Positions 46,020-59,944 of a stretch of 64,000 nucleotides of DNA are shown in pieces. Where the stretch lies: positions 76,242,495 to 76,306,494 of the forward strand of contig NC_082597.1 of NCBI RefSeq assembly GCF_030936135.1. Reading direction: 5' to 3'. Under the pieces are notes generated by a model. That model ran no database searches, was not told the DNA's origin, and was given only the letters and a program-made list of their open reading frames with translations. This DNA is from Gavia stellata (taxonomy: Eukaryota; Chordata; Aves; Gaviiformes; Gaviidae). The first letter of the stretch is position 1. The number at the start of each line of letters is the position of its first letter. The translations under genes were made by a program, and so were the position numbers.

Positions 46020-46845
46020 AATCCTGGCTTGCTATTGCAGATGATCTTTGGAGATCTGGGACCTGCTTCCATGTATGGCATGGGGAGGGTGTCCTGGCCA
46101 TCCCTGCAGGATTGATGTCAAGAGATTTTGGGAGTTTGCAACAATACAGGCCAGAGACTGCCTGGCTGGGGAGCAGCTCTGCTCAAATGGACCTAGGGAT
46201 CTTGACAGACAGCAAGCTGAACACGAGCCAGCAGCTGGCCCTGGCAATAGAAAAAGCCAACAGCAACCTGGGCTGTATTAGTGGGAGCACAGCCAGTAGA
46301 TCGAGGAAAGTGATTACTTCGCTCTGCTCAGCTGGTGTTAGACTGCATCTGGAACACTTCGTACAGGTTTTGGGCCCCCAACATCAGAAAGATGTTGATA
46401 AAGCAGAAGTTCAGCAGAGGGCCACCACAATGACATGGGCTGGAGCACCTTCCCCCCGAGGAGAGGCTGAGGGAGCTAGGCTGTGAGAAGAGATGGCTTT
46501 GGGGGCACCGAACAGAAACCTGCCCATACCTATGGGGAGGTTGTGGAGAAGACAGGGCCAGGCTCTTCACAGCAGTGCGTGGCAGAAGAATGACGGACAG
46601 TGGACATAAATTGAAACAACAGAGGTTCAGACTGGTCAGAAGGGAAAGCTTTTTCACCATTAGGAGAGTTAAGTTTTGGAATGTGGTCCCCAGAGAAGCT
46701 GGAAATCCTGGGAGGTTTTTCAAGACCTACTGGATAAAGCTTTGAGCAACCTCATCTGACCTCACAGCTCACCCACCTTTGAGCAGAAGGTTGGACTAGA
46801 TGCCTTCTGAGGTCCCTTCTGACCTGAATGATCCTATGGATACTA
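46020..46845 (+). mobile_element. CR1 LINE, 3' portion, sense orientation
   Basis: The order of blocks is typical of CR1: end of the reverse-transcriptase reading frame (GACCTAGGGATCTTGACAGA, AGCAACCTGGGCTGTATTAG, CATCTGGAACACTTCGTACA), then CTGGTCAGAAGGGAAAGCTT, CCCAGAGAAGCTGGAAATCC, and the terminal GGTTGGACTAGATGCCTTCT, ending GACCTGAATGATCCTATGGA. Indels break the frame throughout, so it is a dead 5'-truncated copy of about 0.8 kb. The 5' boundary is approximate. Confidence 0.88.
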
Positions 46846-49800
46846 GACATATTAATGGTTTCAGAAAGAACCAAGAAAGTATCAAGGAATGTTGTTGTCC
46901 CCTTTCTAGAAAGGCAGATCTGGAGGACGGAGAACTTGAGGTATCTGGTATCAGCTTCATTCTTATTGATGAGATTTTGTGATGTAGGTCTCTGCACTGG
47001 GAGGCCATTGAGTTGACCTTATGTATGGTGTGAAATTCCATGCTGCAGTCACCCAAGTTTCCAACAGGTGCCCTTGGAGAGCATGATACACAAAATCCAC
47101 ATCCTACACTTACAGAAAATTGATCTGTCAGATGATGCTGACTCACTATTAGACAAAGGCAGACTCCTCTAAAGAAAGAAATTGTATTTGTGTTTTATAT
47201 AGCTTGTTATGTAGTCTTACATAAGAAATAATGAAAGCCCTATTTTCAGCACCAAACCTGAGACTAGAGCGAAAGTTTTATTCTAGCTTTTTTCTTTCAA
47301 ATCTATGGAAGAAAGTTTGGATTACTTTTATTAACTTAAGAACAAATTGTTGATTGACTGACAGGACCTTTTTACCTCTAACCCATAGGACTATGTTCTA
47401 ACAACAAAGGGCACAAAAAGCAGAGTTTGCAAACGAGGTGTTTTTTATGCTTCGGATATGTCAGCCACTGTGTTTTATGTGCTTGCAATGAGCAGCATCC
47501 ACGGTGGAAATGATCTCCAGGAAGTTTTTGTCTGGTTTACTGTAGTTAGTGTAACACGCTTTGTAGGAGTGTAGCTTCACAATTATTACACGCTGTTTGT
47601 GTACACTTAGATACAGGGTTTATGTTTATTTTTGTTTCTTGGAAAGCTTTGGAGGAAATCTTGCTTGTTCATGGTAGCTGAACAAGCAGAACAGGAATTT
47701 TATATTCTCGCCGCTGCTGTACCCAACCAGCATAGCCAAGTAGCTAAACACACTCAACTCCTGCTCTGAGCACAAAAGGGCTATCATTTTATGACTGTTT
47801 AGACTGTCACCCTGTTTCTTCTGAATTTCTGTTTATAGCTAACATTCAGGTAGCATAGCACAATAGCAGACACAGACCTTCCCCTGACTATTTTAACTTG
47901 GTATTTACTTGGTATAAATATTACTAGGGTCCTGGATTTAGCCTCTTTAGCCTTATACACTTCACTGAATCCCTAAATGAATTAATCTTTGTGAAGTGGA
48001 AATTTGTAGCTGAGTAGGGACTGTGCAATTTGGCTGCAAAACATCCTTTCTTCACCCTGCCCTCTTAAGAGAAGATTGAAATAGAAGCCCTCTTTCAGGA
48101 AACAACATACTTCATTCTATGGCTGTGTGGGAAAGCAGTTGACTACATATTGACTTTCCACAAGCGCTAGAGAAAGATCGTAATTGTTTTCCCAAGTCAT
48201 GATGCAAGGGAGAGAAGCCATATTCTTAAAAAGTACAACACGTTTGAAGCTAAGAGCTCAAAAGGAGGGGGCTCTTGCACCGAGACCCTGCTAAGATTGT
48301 GAAGGTGGGTCTTCCACAGGTGTGTCTCTGGTGCCTTCTCCAGGTGTCTGCAGAATGATGAATAGGAAGAAGCAATAGTCTGCTTGCTCTGTGCCTTCAG
48401 TTGAGAAAAACAGGGGAAGGCAAATTTTATTCCAGTGCTGAAGAAGAGGGATGTTAAAGGAAAAATGTTGGGACGATCAGGATACAATTGTACACAACCT
48501 AATAAAGTGTGCCTTTCTGAAAGAAAAAAAAAACAGTTCCCTCTCTCTGCTTCTTTTCCAGAGGTATCAGAAAAAGGGTGGGTTCTGTTAACAGTTGGAC
48601 TGCCATTTTATTTTGGATGCTTATGTCAACAAACACTCAACATAAGCAAGTATTAATTTTGAAAACTGGGCAGTTTTCAGATTCTGCAGTTGGATAAACC
48701 TCTCCGCACGTGACAGTGAGCACTCTATGTGTTTAATGAACCTGGGATTGAAAGGAGAGCTTTGGCAAAGGAGGTTTTCACTTGGTGGTGTTGGAAAAAT
48801 GGCAATAAGCTGCTGTCAGAAAGCTTTCTCTCGTGTGGTAATGCAATGAGGGTGCAATAATTTATCCAATGTTCTCTGTCAAAAAGCCAGCGGAGTCGCC
48901 CAGCTGTTGTCAAATGACATTTGATGGAGAGGAAGCAGACCCTTTATTTCAGTGGGACTAGGTACGTGTGTGTAAAGCTAAGGAAGCATCCTAACTGTCC
49001 TAGGCTCTGTAAAGTGGGGCATGTGCCTCTCTGTACATTTATTGCGTGATTTACAAAGAAAGAGTCACAGTGTAAAATGATGGAAGGGAAACACTGCAGT
49101 GAAGAAGAAAAAACATTTTAGATGACTTCAAGGGCAGTGAATGAGTATAAAATGTTCACCTAGCATCGGACCTCCTGGTGAGGTACCTCCTCCTCTCTCA
49201 GGGGGCTCCCACTACATGGCTCTCCCTACAGCATCGCAGTCAGGGAGGGGGCTGCAGCGCAGACAAGCCTTCAGCCTCATGTATGTAGAAGCCGAGTCAC
49301 ACCTAAATTGGATTCCTAAAGTAATCTCCTAAAGGATGCACAATGTGGTTGTCCTTCCCCAAAAGTCACTGAGTTTGAATGTATAATTATGCAACCGGTT
49401 AAAATTACATGATTTTAATTTGTACTGCAGGAGCCAGCTATGGAAAGGTGCTCAGTTGATCTGAGTGACATGCATTAGGCATCCAAAAGCCCAAACCGTA
49501 CTGCTTTAGTAGTCACTGTTAGCAAAGGAGAGCTGAAGTTCCTAGGCACTACAGAGGTCCTGAGGTTTTCAGCGTGTCAGACAGATGTACAAGGAGCTCA
49601 GAGTGGAACATGCCCTTGCTTATGCTGAACAAGGACAAGGGGAATCCTTCTCCTCGACTCCAGCAAGCTGTGGAGGAGGCACCTGGTGTGCTTAGAGGGA
49701 GTGAAATCCTCTAATGAGGCAGAATGAGCAGCTCTGACTTGTTTTGGTGTGCTTAAGTGTGCAAAGTGTAATTCTACTCGGCGCATTAGTGTTTCTCAGC

Positions 49801-52800
49801 TGAGAACAATTGTGTTCGTCTGCTTCCCTGTCTTGCTTTCTCTGCAGGTATTTTGCAGCAGCTGCAGGTGAATGAGTATACAGCCACATTCACCTGTGTG
49901 GTTCCTTCCACCTGGTCCTTAATTGACCAGTTAAAAGTAATTAATCCCTGCCAGCCTCTCTAACAGGAGAAGGACTTCAGGTGGTGAGGCATGCTAAAAG
50001 GCCTACCTTCTTCTGTTAGCTACACTTAAGGTAGGCTGGGGAGTAAGGGATCAATTTTCTTTTCTCAAATGTTGTATCATGAGCTTGTATTTATGATTTA
50101 AGAAAATTGCTAGGCATCTGTAGATGACAGTATTCCTTAACTGTGTTACTTGTTATTTATGACTAGGTCATGTTTAATTGTCTGTTGTGTAATGGTGGAT
50201 ACTGACCTCACCTGAAATCCTGACTTTGGAAGTTCTGGTTTTGGAATAGACCGTAATTTGGTAGGCTAAAATGTAAGAAAGGCATTTATTCCAGGGATAC
50301 TGTATCAGGAAGAATCCTATGGAGCAGCATCAGAAATTAATCTCATCATTTAGGCTAATTAAGTGGTAATATTTACCATGGTTACAAAAATTATGCTTAT
50401 ACTCTGCACAGCTCTCTATGATTGATTGCTGCCAGAATAAAGCTGCAATAACACAACTTCACAAATAATGAAGTTAAAGTGTAAAGAGGTTGTAGTCTGC
50501 TTTGTAAAGGGAACTTGTGGTTGTTTTCTGTCGATAGCATCTGACACTGAGGTGTGGCAACTGAACTTCAGCAGTTAACCATACATTTTTCCAGATTTAG
50601 CTGTCTTCAGCAGCAAATCATGTTATGATTTATGGCTTTTCACGGAGTGATGGTTTTTTTGACCCAGCTGTGAGCACAGCTAGAGCTGGGTGGGGTACAT
50701 GAATGCTGCCGCTTGCTTTGAAAACTCTCCCTGGTGCTGCACTGGTATGTCTGAACCACAGGTTCAGGGTTAGACTGATCCTGAAATTTAAGTTCAGGAA
50801 GACTTAGTGACAGGGATTGTTAAAATTATTTCTTACTTCTTTATGGCATGGAACTGGATTATTTCTTAGGATTATCCAGGCACTTAATACATTAAGTTTC
50901 TTACTACTGTAGGGAACAGGTACCTTAACAGTGCCCTTGATCACCTGTGCTTGCTTCCTGTAGTACTCTGGTATTTGTGGCTCTTGGTCTTTTGTGCTAT
51001 AGCCTTGTGGTGTGAGATGCTGTTCTGTGGTTTCAGTGTTTGGGGTTGTGTGACTGGATGCTTCTGAACTAAATACCATGTGGTGGTGTGCAATTGGTCT
51101 TGCTCACCCTGGCAGCCCCGTTCATTTTCATCCTGTGTTTAGTCCTTGTTACGGTACTTCCGATCTAACCTACGCACAAAACCTGACTTTGGTGTTAACA
51201 GTCTGTTGCAGAGATTTATTGCAATACTCCACTGAGGTCAAGGGAACGTCCTTTCTCAGAAACGGGAGTGCAGGACTGTACTGGAGCGCTTGCAAGGAAA
51301 CACTGCACTGCAGGACTTTTAATTCTCTCTTTTACTTGTGATTCGTAATCCTGACGTACTCAGGAACTCCTATACCAGACACAATAGAGCCAGCTGTTGC
51401 ACTTGGCAGAAATGTATTGTTCTGGTATTTTAACCCTCCATAAACCTACGCTGAGGAGAGAAGTATGTCAAAATCAGTTGCCAGGAGGCACCCTTCCTGG
51501 TTGTGACCACCCTGGACTGTCCCATAGAGCTGGATTCCTTTCTTTCAAAATCTTCAGATCAGTCCTTTGAGAGCACATCTTCAGATCAGCCTTTTATTCT
51601 AGAAGAACAGCATTTTGAAATAACAGAGTCTATAGTAGAGACAGTGTTTAAACTGTTTGTGGTCACTTTTGCTTACAGTTTTCAGGGGATACCCTACGCA
51701 CCGCTCTGTAAAACAGCCTTGAGGTCCCATGCCAGGCTTTTTTCTCAAAGATGTTCCACCTCGCCTGGAATCATTCACACTGTCATTAATCCAGAAAGAC
51801 AGATTGAGAACACGTAGATGTGGTTTATACTGAGTCAGCATATCCAAGGGGGAGAGGAAAGACACCAGTCCTTGCACAAGTGAATACACAGACTAGAAGT
51901 GCTCCAACAGAAAAAGGGATGCAAAGATTCACCACTTCAGAACAGCCTGTAACCCTAAAGTTAGGCTCTGTACCGGAAGGTGAGTAGCCTAAGTTCAAAT
52001 CCCCTCAGTCACAATGGATCTCCCTACATCGAATATAATACATGCTAAACCTTAGGGCTACATAGGGACTTAGGATGTACAAGGAAAGGATTGTGGTGTG
52101 GGATGGAAAGGACAGCAAAAGAGTATTGCAGCAAGAGAATGGGGGTGTGGTAGTCCCTTGGTGATAATCAAACTCTTGAATAACCCATTCAGGTGAATTG
52201 TGCATCCCAACAAGTGAAATATCTGCCTAGCATCTTGCGACAGGAGACACATTCATTCTGAACTGGAATAAAGAGACAGAGAATTATTTTCTGTGGCTCA
52301 GATGAAACAGCCAAGTATGGCTGTGGCTACCTCTGCTATTTGCTTTGCTGTACTTTCACCTGCTTTTTCTCTGAAATCAGGTTTTCATACAAGAGACTGT
52401 CCTGTCAATTTCATCTGATGATTCTCTGGCAAATCAAAATAAATGTAATTAAATATTAAGGAACTGGGCAGGCAACGATGGAATAAATACCACGGGTCCT
52501 ATACAGATCTTGGGATGAGATTAGTTTGACTGTGTTTAACAGATGTGTACTGTTTACCTGATGAAAAAGGTATACTTTGGTACGACCTTCCTTTGGTAAT
52601 TTGTAAGTTGATTTAGTTTTTGAAGTAATTGCTGGAAAGACAGGTCTTAGAACAAACTGCTGTCATTATCCATGAAGAAGGAAGAGTGCAAGCATTCTTC
52701 CAGCACCGATACCCCATCTGGAGGGACAGGTGTTACTCTTTGTCCTTTCAAACCCCACGTTTTGCCTCAGAACTGTAGGAAGGGATTTCCCTTGTGTCCT

Positions 52801-55800
52801 TCATTACAGTGGCTTTAAGTAGATCTACCCAATGAACCGTGTTAGCACTTCATTTCATGCCGGCCACAAGATGAAATGATGTCGGCTTTGGACAAAACTG
52901 GCCTTTGTTACTGGGGAGGTTAGCAAATGCATATGTCACGGTGAAGGATGGCGCAAGTCAATCAAGCGACAAATCAATTGAGTTCCCCAATGCAGACAGG
53001 GTCTGAGTCTCCACCACACGCCAGCTGTCCCTACAGTGTGCCGGGATAAGAGGGGCAGGGAAGGACTAGGGTCTACTGTCATTCAAGAGTTTAGTGAGGC
53101 AGGCGTGTCCCTTTGCCACTGGGGACAGATGCACAAGGATGACCAAAGCTGCAGTGTGCTTTGGACACTAAAGTATGAAACCTGTGTTTTTAAAGAGTTT
53201 CCTGTCTGATGCTGATTTCCGCCCCCCATCTCAGACAGTGAGGTGCCACCAGCTTGCAGACAGCACAATAATACTCCAAAGACAATGAAACAGTTCAGTC
53301 TGGTTTTTAAAACTTTTATGGCTTAATATTGCAAATTGTTGAGATATTCCCATTTCACAAGGTCTATTTATTGTATAAGGTGGGGGGGGAAGCCTGGTTG
53401 ATTGAAAGGTTGAGAGTGCCAGAATATGTCAACAACATGCTTTAATTACTCTCTGTACTAGTGCCTCTGTCACTGCTACAGCTTTCAGAAAACTACTCTG
53501 TAACTGTCTCTATTTGGAGGTAGAAAAAAAGAGTCTAGGCTGACTCACAGGTGTCTGGAAAGACCAGAATACTTGTCTCATTGCATGTTTCATCACGGTA
53601 TTTTCAAGAAATTATTGTAGAATGATGTCACCCAAGGAAAATGTCATCCCACAAGAACTGTCCACAAGTTTGCCTTTATTAAGGAGGTTGAATAGTTCAG
53701 TCTGTGTTAATGGTTAAGCTGACCAGACATTTCTCACTAATCACAACATTTTCATTAATGTCTTTTTGGAGAGGCAGTGGGACAGGGGTTTTGCAGACTT
53801 ACGTCATTCCCAAGTCTGCTATGTTTACTTATCACATAGGTTTGTAGATAACTACTTTGGCATACCAATGTTAAAAATAGCTTCAGGTGCTGAGCAGGGA
53901 GATGAATAATCACATTTGAAAGACTTCACAGAGTTCTCAGATTCACTCCACAGGCACAGATACTCAGATAGATACCATTCTTCTTGTGTCTCTTAAGGGT
54001 AGGCTGGCTTGACCTAAATACTCATGTAACAGACTTTAACTAGGAAGCCACTAGAAACAGCTAGCTGGATTTGGTAGCTCATTAAAATAAATAAACAAAG
54101 AACAGTTGATACAAAACAAAAGGTGAACATTGTGCGCAAATGTTTTGTTATTGAGTACTAAGGTCACCATATCATCCTTTAAAAACTTCTGTCCACCTAA
54201 GGCTGATGGTATGCTGCCTAAGAACCAGGGTGGGTGTCTACTCGGAGGAGAATCTGGTACCCTCTACTTTTGGTCAGTGAATTATGTGCTTGTCCCACTC
54301 CTCCTGGGGCCATACCCTGATGGGTTAAGGCTATTTACAGACTCATGAGAAATACAGACTCAAATATTTCTAAATGGTCTCTAACCACTCTGAAAAAGAA
54401 AATTATTCTTCTAAACTGCAGTATGTAATTAAAGCAAAATTATTCTGAGTGTCAGAAGATGGGAGATAGAAAGAGGGAGAAGAGGAACTCGCTGATAGGT
54501 GACAAACATAACAAAATACAGCAGACGTCACAAAATTGCTTGTTAACCTATTCTTTCTGCATCTTGTCTCCTTGACCCATCATCCCTTCTACCTTTAAAT
54601 CGAGTTTAAGCTAAGGCAGCTGGATTCACCACCTTGATCTCTCAGCAAAGAGACCCATGAATGCTCCCCCTCAACCCAGCCTTTCCTACATCCACTCTGC
54701 AAAGCTTTTCTTTACATCCCATTTTTGCCTGGCTTCGATATATTTCTACCAGTCTGTGGGTGTCTGACAGGGGCTGTCTGCGTCTGCCAGTCTCCAGTGG
54801 CACCCTCACCCTGGTCATCTCCCTGTGCTCCCTCAAAGGCTCTCTGGCCTCAAGGACCTGGCACAGCGGTCTTCCCAAAACCCATCGGCCTCGCAGCTGG
54901 CTCTGCTGCTCAAAAACCCCTTCATGCTGCTATGTAAGCAGTGCTTTCTCCAGAAAAAAAAAAATGAGCTGCTGTCTGAGGAGAGAGAATCTGTAATCAG
55001 GGGCTTCCAGAGGAGATCAGAAATACGTTAGCCAAGGGCTTTGTCATTCCTATTGTCAAGGTTTGGGGAAGGGGATTCTTTGTCAAAGGGATTTGGAGAA
55101 AGAAAGGAGTAAGAAAATGATTTTGATCTTCACCCTCTCCCCACACCCTTCCTCGCTTTTTTTCCTCCCTTATAAATACTTATTTTTGCCTGTGAAGGTC
55201 CAAGTTTCTGTGAGCTTATAGTTCTCTCCCAGCCAGGACAGATGCTGTGTGCACAGTGGGTTATGGGGTGACAGTGATTTAAAATTGCTCTAAAACATGC
55301 TAGTGAAGCTCTGTCACCCCGTGATTTTAGGCACAGTATTTTCCAGGTGGCATTGCTGGTCTCCTTAAATGGCAGGTAAGCAATTTGCTGAACTTTTTAA
55401 AGTACTTCTGGCTTTTTCGTGATATAAAAATAAGCCTGCCTTGACCTATTTTGAACTCATTTCTTGGGAACACAATCTCAGTTGATGTTAGAGGTTTCCA
55501 AAACCTTTCTGGAAGCATTTTAAGTACAGTGCATTAGACTTAGCCTTCTTTATGGCCCTGATTCAGCACTTATGTATGGGCACAACCCAATGTGTTAGTA
55601 CACTACCATTTGCTCCAAGTTATGCATGTTCTAAACTGCCTCTGCTGGGAAGCAATAGATCAGCCTTCTCATCATGCTCCCTGTCTGCCCCTGGATTACT
55701 GGAGAAATTAATGGTCCAAGCAAGGGACTAAATCAATTGAATCCAAGCTATAGACTTCTTTAGAGAATGCTAGTGTCAGCTGGAGCTGTTGTAGCCAGCT

Positions 55801-58800
55801 CCGTTTATTGGCCCATGCACGCTATGCAGTAAAACGCTTAGCAGCGACACAAGCTTGAACCAAAATGCCAGACCCTAGCATCCCCAAATGCCAGGGAAGA
55901 CTGGATCCAAGCCTGCCTTTAATGGACCCAACTTTCCCTCAGCATTGACTGAATCCCTTCATCGCTCTGCTGGAGAAACTCCTCTGCTGGAGGGGCAGAG
56001 AAAGCCATAGTAATAGCACTGTAGAAATGTAGGTGGTTCCTGGCCCCCCAAAGGCAGCCGCTGTGCTGTTGTCACCACTGGCCTAAGGCTGTTGGCCATC
56101 TCTGTAACCCAGCATTTCTGTACGTGAATTGGGAACGGGCAAGCCTGAAAGTAACTGGTCAAGTGCTCTTTAGATTCCTGAGTGACACATTTATGCATAC
56201 GGTGAAGGCTCTTCTTGTCAAGTATTACACACAGTTATTGCTGAATTTGATCCATAAAGCAATAGGCAAATCAGGGTTGAAACTTGAAGTAATGAGTTAA
56301 CTCTTACGCATGTTTTTCAGCTTTATCCTTAAATATCCAAATCCCCTCGTATAGCTCTATGCATACAAAAATGTATACAGACATCCCCACCCCATACAAC
56401 ATTTGTCTATGAACACAAATTTGAAGTTGTGTTTAACATTTTCATATTATTCTATGTGCTACTGAAAGATAAAATGTTAAAAGATACCCAGGGAAATTAT
56501 AATGATCAGGGATCTTCTTACTGTCCTACCACTTGTGGTCTTGCAAATATGACAAATTTCTCTAGGTTGTGCCAACAAAGGACAGAATAAGTGAGAACCA
56601 CTTATCACTGAGGCTTCACTGATTGTCATTTCACCTCCCTCCCACCCTCCCTCTATCTCTTTTCTTGGATCCTCCTCCTCTTGTGGTTTTTTTTTTTCCC
56701 CTTCCCACTTGTCTCCTCACAGGATATGAGTAACTGCCACTGAAGTCAAACCGAGTTACTCACTTCCTCCGTCAGGGAACTCAGATCCCTAAAGTATACA
56801 TTCTGCAGAATCACACAAACATTTGCATGCCTGCTCCAGAGTGGGAATGAGCTCTGAGAGAACAGCCTTGTGAGGTTTCTATCACTTCATGGGTTGAATC
56901 AGGTGGGAAAAAACACTGAAATGCTGTTTCATGAAGTATTTTTGTGTCTGGAGAATGAACAGTCACACAGAATGGACAGTCATACCTTTAAAAACTGATG
57001 TTGTTATATAAATTATGTGGTTTTGTGGAAAAAGGACCGTATTCTTGTATTTACTTTGAGGTTTCTTATCAGTTCTTGTTCTACCTACATTGCTTTGTCC
57101 AGGAAATTGTTCAGCTACTTTCTAAAGTAAAGAATTATGCTGGAGCTCATGGGCACAAAGTTTTATATTTACAAAAAATATATTATCAGAGTTAGAAATA
57201 TGTTCAAATCAGATTGTCGGATCTGCATAGTCCCACTCATCCATGGTCTTCAGAGATTGTTAGGAACCTCCCCAAGTACTCATCTGAACTTGAATCTCTG
57301 TTGTGTCTATACAGAGAAGAGCCTAAAGCCCAGCTCGAGTGAACTTTGCACTTCAAGCAGACTGACTGCGTCTTTATGCATTTACTCACAACTTCCTCTT
57401 GACTTCTGAACCTCTCTGAGCCATGGCCTTACAAGCACTTCTGAAATACACTGTAGAGCTGATATGAAGTAACAGTGCTTACTCTTAGTCCTGCTGTGCC
57501 TCCAGGGAGCAGCCTGGAAATCTGCCTGATGATCAAGATAGGAGCTGTTTGAAGATAACGCTACCTCATGCTTGCATGTGCTTGTGGTGGGACTTCAAAT
57601 AACTCTTTTAACTCTAGGCCTTGGATGAGGACGAGAGTTGAGAAAGACAACTTCTCAAGATGGTTTCCTTACATGGAAAACTACCATTTGGCTGACCCTG
57701 CAGGCGATAAAACTCTCAAGCCTGCAGTAGCACTTGTGGTTATGTTTTCAAAGCTAAACCAGGCACAATGAAAAAACGCAGGCACAACAATTACAGAAAA
57801 CATCCACTCTTAGTATCACTGGATCATATGCCAAGCTGCAAGGACAAAACCGACACCTTTGTCCTACAGAAAAACGGGGTTTTCTGCTGGGCTGCAGGGT
57901 GCAGTTCCCCACTCCTGAAGCTAAGCTTACTGCCTTCAGCCTAGCAAGTTTTACTTTAAGGTACCTTTCTCCCTGTCCATCTTTTTAAGATTGCCTTTTC
58001 TTTCCCTGCTTCTGCAGTGTTTGCTGTTCAGAATATTTTTGAGGCTCTGAATGCAAGTGACTCTTGAGAGACCTCTGAAAAAAAACTGAAATTTAACATC
58101 ACTGAGAGCAGAGTCAAAGCAAGCGATGATTTTGAGTATGAGGGCTCAGACACAAAGAAGGATGCTGCCTCTATCCCTCCACAGAGCCATAAGAAAACCA
58201 GTGCAATCATTTGCAGACTCAGGGGGAAGAAGAAGCAGTACAAAAGCTATTTCACAGAAATATATGTGATTTGCCATTCAGATAAGACCTGTATCTGCAC
58301 TTGTTGAAGCCAGAGGTAGACCCCATTAACTGCAACGTACGGGATAAGAGCATAGAAAGGAAACAGAAGCTTTCAGTATAAGAGTGACTTAGAAGTGCGG
58401 TGTATGGAACAAACACATCCAACACAAAATATTTATCTTTTATTCCTGGCTTCACAAAAAAGGTGAGATAATAATACAGCTGTCAGAAACTCCAGGTGTT
58501 TGTAAGAGGTTTTTGTGCTCCAAGAGGTTGCTCCCCTGGAGAAAATCCTCAGGATTCCTGCAAATCCAGCTGGAGTTAATTAAGCCTTCTGGAAAGAAAG
58601 TACAGAAAGGCTGTGCCCACCGGTCACCTCCAGGTTTCAGCAGAGATGCCAAGTTGTCTGGGGGCTTTCACTGACATCTCAGAGCAATATCTGAAAACGC
58701 TGCTATCATCAGGCTTGATTTCTGCCAAAGGAGGAAAGTCTCCCTATGGAATCTTCTATACAGAGTCTCCTTTTTCTGTCATCTATTCACTTGTTCACTT

Positions 58801-59928
58801 GTGCAGCTTAGAGTGCTTCACCCTTCCAAATAGCATCTGCTTTTAGGGAATGCTGTCAGGCTCCCAAAAACTCCTCCATAAGTACTGCCAGAACTGGCTC
58901 CAACCTTTGCCTCATCCTGCCCAAAGGAAGAGCTGCCAGATCAGAGCGAGAAGCACTTGCAGCGCGACAAGGAAGAAGGTTTTCACAACTCTTCCCTTTC
59001 TTTCAGGGTTAAATCCCAGCCTCGAGAGAGTCAAAGGCTAAAGTACCACCAGCCCTCCCCAAGCCTATCTTGCCAGGACCTTTTATAATGGACCTACAGT
59101 GATGACCAGTGTTTGCCTCAAACAAAAGGCTCCTTAACAAGTTTTTTTATCTTCCTTTTTAGAGATTAATCATACTAGTTCTTTTCCTGGTACAAAATCA
59201 TATTAAAAACAAAAATCTTGGAAAAGTCATTGCAGGCTCTTTTTTTTCCTGTGGGAGGAAGGAGAGCCACCCCGTTGGCAAACTCTTGGAAAATTTTTTT
59301 TTTCCCTCCTAAAAACATTTTTTTCTTTGCCTTAGTTTTTGTTACATTTCAAACCTTTGAAATAAAAACATCTTCAGTATTATTCATAGTCAAAGCACTA
59401 AAGATGTTTTTTTGCTCCATAACACTGTTCATTGATTTGTATCTTGAAATGGTTTAAAGTATAACTGAGAAGGAGGCTGGGAAGGACAAAGGAAGGGGCA
59501 GGAAAGAGAATTAAAAGGACCAGAGAGAGATGAGGCACTTCGAGGATCCAAAAATTCCTGAATTCTAATAATTCCATCTCTGCCACAGGTTAAATAGCTA
59601 GACAATAAAAGAAGAGAAAAGACTGCTTAATTCAGGCTATATACTATAGTTTACATTGGAAAAAAAAGAAAAAATTGAGAACAAACAGAACGCAAATACT
59701 TGAGAAAACATTTGGGATTAAAGATGTCTATGCTAAAGATGTGATTCCCTAGCTCCTTCAGGGAGAAGCTAGGAAAACGGTATTTCTGACACTTTCCAGA
59801 AATGTCTCAGTAAAGCCAAAATGTTTGATATTTTATTCTTACTATTTCTGAACAAGAAAGCCCGTGGGAAAAATGGATTTTTACCTCTGCTAGGTTTTCT
59901 CTGTCAGAAAGAAGAGAGTGCCTTTACG

Positions 59929-59944
59929 TGTGTGTGTGTGTGTG
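59929..59944. repeat. (TG)8 microsatellite
   Basis: A perfect TG run following ACG and followed by TTATATATAG, in the gene desert. Confidence 0.95.

Larger units (their letters stand above)
43986..46020. other. Intergenic sequence downstream of MED21
   Basis: It contains a (TTG)7 microsatellite at 44372-44392, a possible tRNA-derived SINE relic at about 45080-45260, and an AATAAA at 45589-45594 of unknown use. No gene was recognised. Confidence 0.55.

Noticed and set aside
46328-46723. 131-codon minus-strand frame
   Set aside because: It is the antisense of the CR1 copy at 46 kb.
51960-52010. Functional tRNA gene
   Set aside because: Only a B-box-like string is present; no acceptor stem or anticodon arm could be paired.
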